From: Candidatus Cloacimonadota bacterium
GTDB taxonomy: Bacteria; Cloacimonadota; Cloacimonadia; Cloacimonadales; Cloacimonadaceae
Reading direction: 5' to 3'
Assembly: GCA_023230245.1 (NCBI GenBank)
Contig: JALNXT010000083.1
Span: forward strand, 1-6,768
DNA: 6,768 nucleotides
Part shown: positions 4,809-6,768 of the stretch, piece after piece
Layout of the letters: every line of letters starts with the position of its first letter
Position numbering within the stretch: position 1 is the first letter of the stretch
Position numbers and translations under genes: made by a program
The notes under the pieces: generated by a model
Databases searched by the model: none
The model's input: only the letters and a program-made list of their open reading frames with translations
What the model was told of the DNA's origin: nothing

Positions 4809-5840
4809 ATGAGAAAAATCCTCACGTTAGTCGTTCTACTGTTCTGTCTTGGGCTGTGGGCACAAGTGCATGGGAATGGCTCTACTATTGTGGACAGCCT
4901 TTATGCCATTCCAGAACTAGATGGAGATATGGCAGCGAACACATCAGGTGAAGCATTTAGTGTGAATACCACTACGTATGTATTCGAAGTCGGAGATTTG
5001 GGCTATCCTTATGAAAACTGTGCGGTGAGAGCATTTATCAGCTTTCCTCTTCCAATTATTCCCAGTGGCTATTCTTTAGTTAACGCTACAATCCGCTTGT
5101 ACCAATTTTCCAGTGGTGGAATAGAGCAACTGGAAGATTCGACATATGTGAACACTTTCTTTCCGCACTGGGACGTGGCAGGTGGCGACACCATCAAATG
5201 CATCGTGAGCCATGTCGATTACGGCATCAGCTTGGGGCTTGACGACTGGCCAAAGGGAGATGGGGACAATCCCTATACCTACAATCCCAATGTGGGTGAA
5301 ATTACCTGGGAGGGAATTAATGAACCAGGAAATGGACCGAATCATCATGGCGAAGCAGGCTACCGCTATCTGGATATTACCGATTGTGTGCTGCATGATC
5401 TGGCGATCGGCAGCATCTTCAGCCAATACAGAATTGCTTTCCAGATCAATACTGACTATGATAATGGATCTGATTTTGTGGCATTTAAAAGCATGGAGAG
5501 CAATAATGAACACCAACGCCCACTTATATATTACACACTCTACAATCCCAGTTCAGCTTCGGATGATCTGAGTCCAGAGGTGTTGGTTAATGTAACTTCG
5601 AGTCCGAATCCCTTTTCATCTCAAGTCACATTTGACATAAGTTTAAAGAATCACGCAATACTAAGCATAAGGCTCTATGATCTGCGGGGACGTTTGGTGA
5701 AAGAATATGGCTCAACTCAATATACTAAGGGACTACATAGTATAGACATGGATACCCATGATTTATCCAATGGCATATATCTACTGCAAATAAGGGCAGG
5801 TAGTGAGATGATCACTAAAAAAATCACCTGCTTAAAATAA
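4809..5840 (+). CDS. Secreted protein with DNRLRE/CBM96-like domain and C-terminal sorting domain
   Basis: The 343-aa product starts with a Sec signal peptide (MRKILTLVVLLFCLGLWA, cleavage near 18-22). Residues about 23-245 resemble the DNRLRE/CBM96-type beta-sandwich: VRAFISFPLPIIPSGYSLVN then ATIRLYQF matches the usual pattern of a conserved strand, SIP, and ATLxLY, and the domain ends in the typical EHQRPLIYYTL. Family members are carbohydrate-associated or cell-surface modules; no catalytic residues are evident. Residues about 260-343 form a T9SS type A-like sorting domain with SPNPFSSQVTF, LYDLRGRLVKE and LSNGIYLLQI. The likely fate is export by Sec, then outer-membrane secretion through a type IX-like system, whose genes are not here. 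A weak TTAAGC-16-TACAGT promoter candidate lies at 4734-4761. The relic at 5851 follows after 10 nt. The ligand is unknown. Confidence 0.88.
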   Translation: MRKILTLVVLLFCLGLWAQVHGNGSTIVDSLYAIPELDGDMAANTSGEAFSVNTTTYVFEVGDLGYPYENCAVRAFISFPLPIIPSGYSLVNATIRLYQFSSGGIEQLEDSTYVNTFFPHWDVAGGDTIKCIVSHVDYGISLGLDDWPKGDGDNPYTYNPNVGEITWEGINEPGNGPNHHGEAGYRYLDITDCVLHDLAIGSIFSQYRIAFQINTDYDNGSDFVAFKSMESNNEHQRPLIYYTLYNPSSASDDLSPEVLVNVTSSPNPFSSQVTFDISLKNHAILSIRLYDLRGRLVKEYGSTQYTKGLHSIDMDTHDLSNGIYLLQIRAGSEMITKKITCLK

Positions 5841-5850
5841 GGGAGAAAAG

Positions 5851-6251
5851 ATGAGAACACTTATCAGCTCAGTCCTTATTCTATTCTGCCTTGAGCTGAA
5901 GGACGCGTATTTGTATATTCGGGCAGTACTCAACTTGTAGCCAATGAAGATCTGCTAATCCCGGATGCCGGTTCATCGCAATGGCAGATAAATCTATTTC
6001 CCAATCCTTTCAATCCCAGTACTACCATCGCCTTCAGCATTCCCACCACCTGCAATACCAAGCTGAGTGTGTATAATATAAAAGGGCAGAAGGTGAAGGA
6101 GCTAAAAAACGATGAGCTTACCTCTGGCTATCATAAAGTAATCTGGGATGGCAGAGACAAGAACAACAGAGGCGTAAGCTCTGGGATATATTTCTTCCGT
6201 TTGGAATCCGGTGGCAAGGTGTCCGTTCGCAAAGCCATGCTGATGAAATAG
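5851..6251 (+). pseudogene. Frameshifted relic: signal peptide joined to a T9SS-type sorting domain
   Basis: An ATG at 5851 with a GGGAG ribosome site (5841-5845) opens a signal-like peptide (MRTLISSVLILFCLEL) that stops at 5938 after 29 codons. In the -1 frame, an open stretch from 5895 reads AEGRVFVYSGSTQLV, then a linker, then from 5997 a full sorting domain: LFPNPFNPSTTI, LSVYNIKGQKVKELK, YHKVIWDGRDKNNRGVSSGI, YFFRLESGGK and VRKAMLMK, ending in TAG at 6249. One inserted base near 5890-5899 would join the halves into a protein of about 133 aa. Even repaired, no passenger domain would lie between signal and sorting tail, so a large deletion probably accompanied the frameshift. LFCLEL resembles LFCLGL of the neighbouring gene's signal. 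A start at the GTG 6069 would miss the FPNPF motif and is unlikely. A sequencing error could explain the frameshift but not the missing body. Confidence 0.75.
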
Positions 6252-6341
6252 GACACCTATGCTAAAAGTATGATAAACAAAGAGTAAAAGAGCAAAGAGG
6301 TTCTTAATCTCCAGCTATGCAACTCAAACTATCTATTTGTT

Positions 6342-6429
6342 CCACCCTTCCACCCTTCCACTCTTCCACCCTTTCACCCTTCCAACCTTCCAACCTTCCA
6401 ACCTTCCAACCTTCCAACCTTCCAACCTC
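6342..6429 (+). repeat. 8-bp tandem satellite, 11 units (CCAMCCTT)
   Basis: Eleven head-to-tail 8-bp units are visible. Units 1, 2 and 4 are CCACCCTT, unit 3 is CCACTCTT, unit 5 is TCACCCTT, units 6-10 are identical CCAACCTT, and unit 11 is CCAACCTC. Divergent units are at the left and homogeneous ones at the right, as expected from slippage expanding one end. Because 8 is not a multiple of 3, every frame encodes the same cyclic peptide (TFQPSNLP), which creates false reading frames. Confidence 0.95.
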
Positions 6430-6449
6430 AGCAGGATTGGAATCCTGCT
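6430..6449. repeat. Perfect 9-bp hairpin palindrome beside the satellite
   Basis: AGCAGGATT (6430-6438) and AATCCTGCT (6441-6449) are exact reverse complements separated by GG. The element starts at the very next base after satellite unit 11. Its compact REP-like form suggests a dispersed element rather than a terminator, since no T-run follows. Confidence 0.8.
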
Positions 6450-6576
6450 CTACACCCTGCATCTCGACCTCAAGACCTCTCGACTATCCAGCCACCAGCA
6501 CGCCAGTACGCCAGCACTAAAACACATAAACACTCTATACACTCATCAAAGAACAAAACATGCTTCTATAATGTAA

Positions 6577-6607
6577 GGGGGACAAATCTGATAATTTGGG
6601 ACAAAAA
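6577..6607. repeat. Pair of GGGACAAA direct repeats
   Basis: GGGACAAA occurs at 6579-6586 and again at 6598-6605, a 19-bp step. On the minus strand this reads as two TTTGTCCC motifs, a pattern reminiscent of the multiple short repeats at the ends of some integrase-type insertion sequences. No transposase gene is in the window, so this is only a hint. Confidence 0.4.
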
Positions 6608-6707
6608 GCCCATTAATCTTACTCCCGCCCCCAATTATTTTCCCTAGTTATGGGCATTTACTGAGTTTAATTGTATTAGCACAAGTATGTTACATATCTT
6701 TCTTTGT

Positions 6708-6748
6708 TAAGCTGCTGCTGTTATGGATTTGGATAAATCGGCAGCTTA
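6708..6748. repeat. 8-bp inverted repeat near the right edge
   Basis: TAAGCTGC (6708-6715) is complementary to GCAGCTTA (6741-6748) with a 25-nt loop. It is short and has no T-run; it may be chance or belong to a feature beyond the edge. Confidence 0.35.
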
Positions 6749-6768
6749 TAGTAAAGCCCTATAATCAA

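Larger units (their letters stand above)
6252..6768. other. 517-bp gene-free, repeat-rich region
   Basis: No reading frame here has a plausible start, ribosome site and protein-like composition. The stretch holds an 8-bp satellite (6342-6429), an adjoining 20-nt palindrome (6430-6449), a GGGACAAA pair (6579-6605), and a loose inverted repeat near the end (6708-6748). From about 6450 to 6575 I see only low-complexity C- and A-rich sequence without structure. Confidence 0.65.

Noticed and set aside
5076..5571. Open frames overlapping the secreted protein at 4809-5840
   Set aside because: They are shadows in other frames or on the other strand; the main frame has a signal peptide, recognisable domains and a ribosome site.
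5890..5940. Programmed -1 frameshifting joining the two halves of the relic
   Set aside because: No X-XXY-YYZ slippery heptamer or downstream structure is evident in the overlap window, and the missing passenger region favours decay.
6342..6429. CRISPR array
   Set aside because: The units are 8 bp with no spacers, so it is a simple satellite.
6317..6576. Two overlapping small proteins with TFQPSNLP repeats
   Set aside because: They are products of the 8-bp satellite, which gives the same peptide in every frame; no ribosome site and no conserved domain.

Overview
The window looks like a bacterial chromosome segment from the FCB side of the tree. Candidatus Cloacimonadota or a close relative is my best guess. 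Two secreted proteins end in PNPF-type C-terminal sorting domains (T9SS type A family, one with the FPNPFNPST form), and an 8-bp CCAACCTT satellite lies in the intergenic DNA; I associate both with that group from memory. The assignment is an inference; a 16S rRNA gene or full marker set would be needed to settle it.

Positions 1-3535 (minus strand) hold a translation and transcription operon. In transcription order it reads tRNA-Thr(UGU), tRNA-Tyr(GUA), tRNA-Gly(UCC), tRNA-Thr(GGU), tuf, rpmG, tRNA-Trp(CCA), secE, nusG, rplK and rplA (cut by the window edge). All five tRNAs encode their CCA ends. The four-tRNA array plus tuf matches the E. coli thrU-tyrU-glyT-thrT-tufB order. The cluster supplies EF-Tu and some of the tRNAs it carries, two 50S stalk-base proteins (L11, L1), L33, the NusG elongation factor and the SecE translocon subunit. 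A good internal promoter candidate sits in the 163-bp leader between the tRNA array and tuf, directly abutting a GC-rich hairpin.

Positions 3536-4037 form a roughly 500-bp divergent intergenic region. It carries several promoter-like elements, a 15-bp inverted repeat, three GGGCAWTG motifs at an exact 11-bp step, a 22-bp imperfect direct repeat and a second inverted repeat. It ends in a convincing plus-strand promoter.

Positions 4038-6251 (plus strand) hold three genes for exported proteins: a 204-aa periplasmic or secreted protein of unknown function; a 343-aa secreted protein with a DNRLRE/CBM96-like beta domain and a sorting domain; and a frameshifted relic in which a signal peptide is followed almost directly by another sorting domain. 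The last two are 10 bp apart and share a similar signal peptide core, suggesting tandem relatives.

Positions 6252-6768 appear to have no gene. They contain eleven 8-bp satellite units, a near-perfect 20-nt palindrome immediately beside them, a pair of GGGACAAA repeats and a loose inverted repeat. This looks like repeat-rich, possibly mobile or recombinogenic, intergenic DNA.
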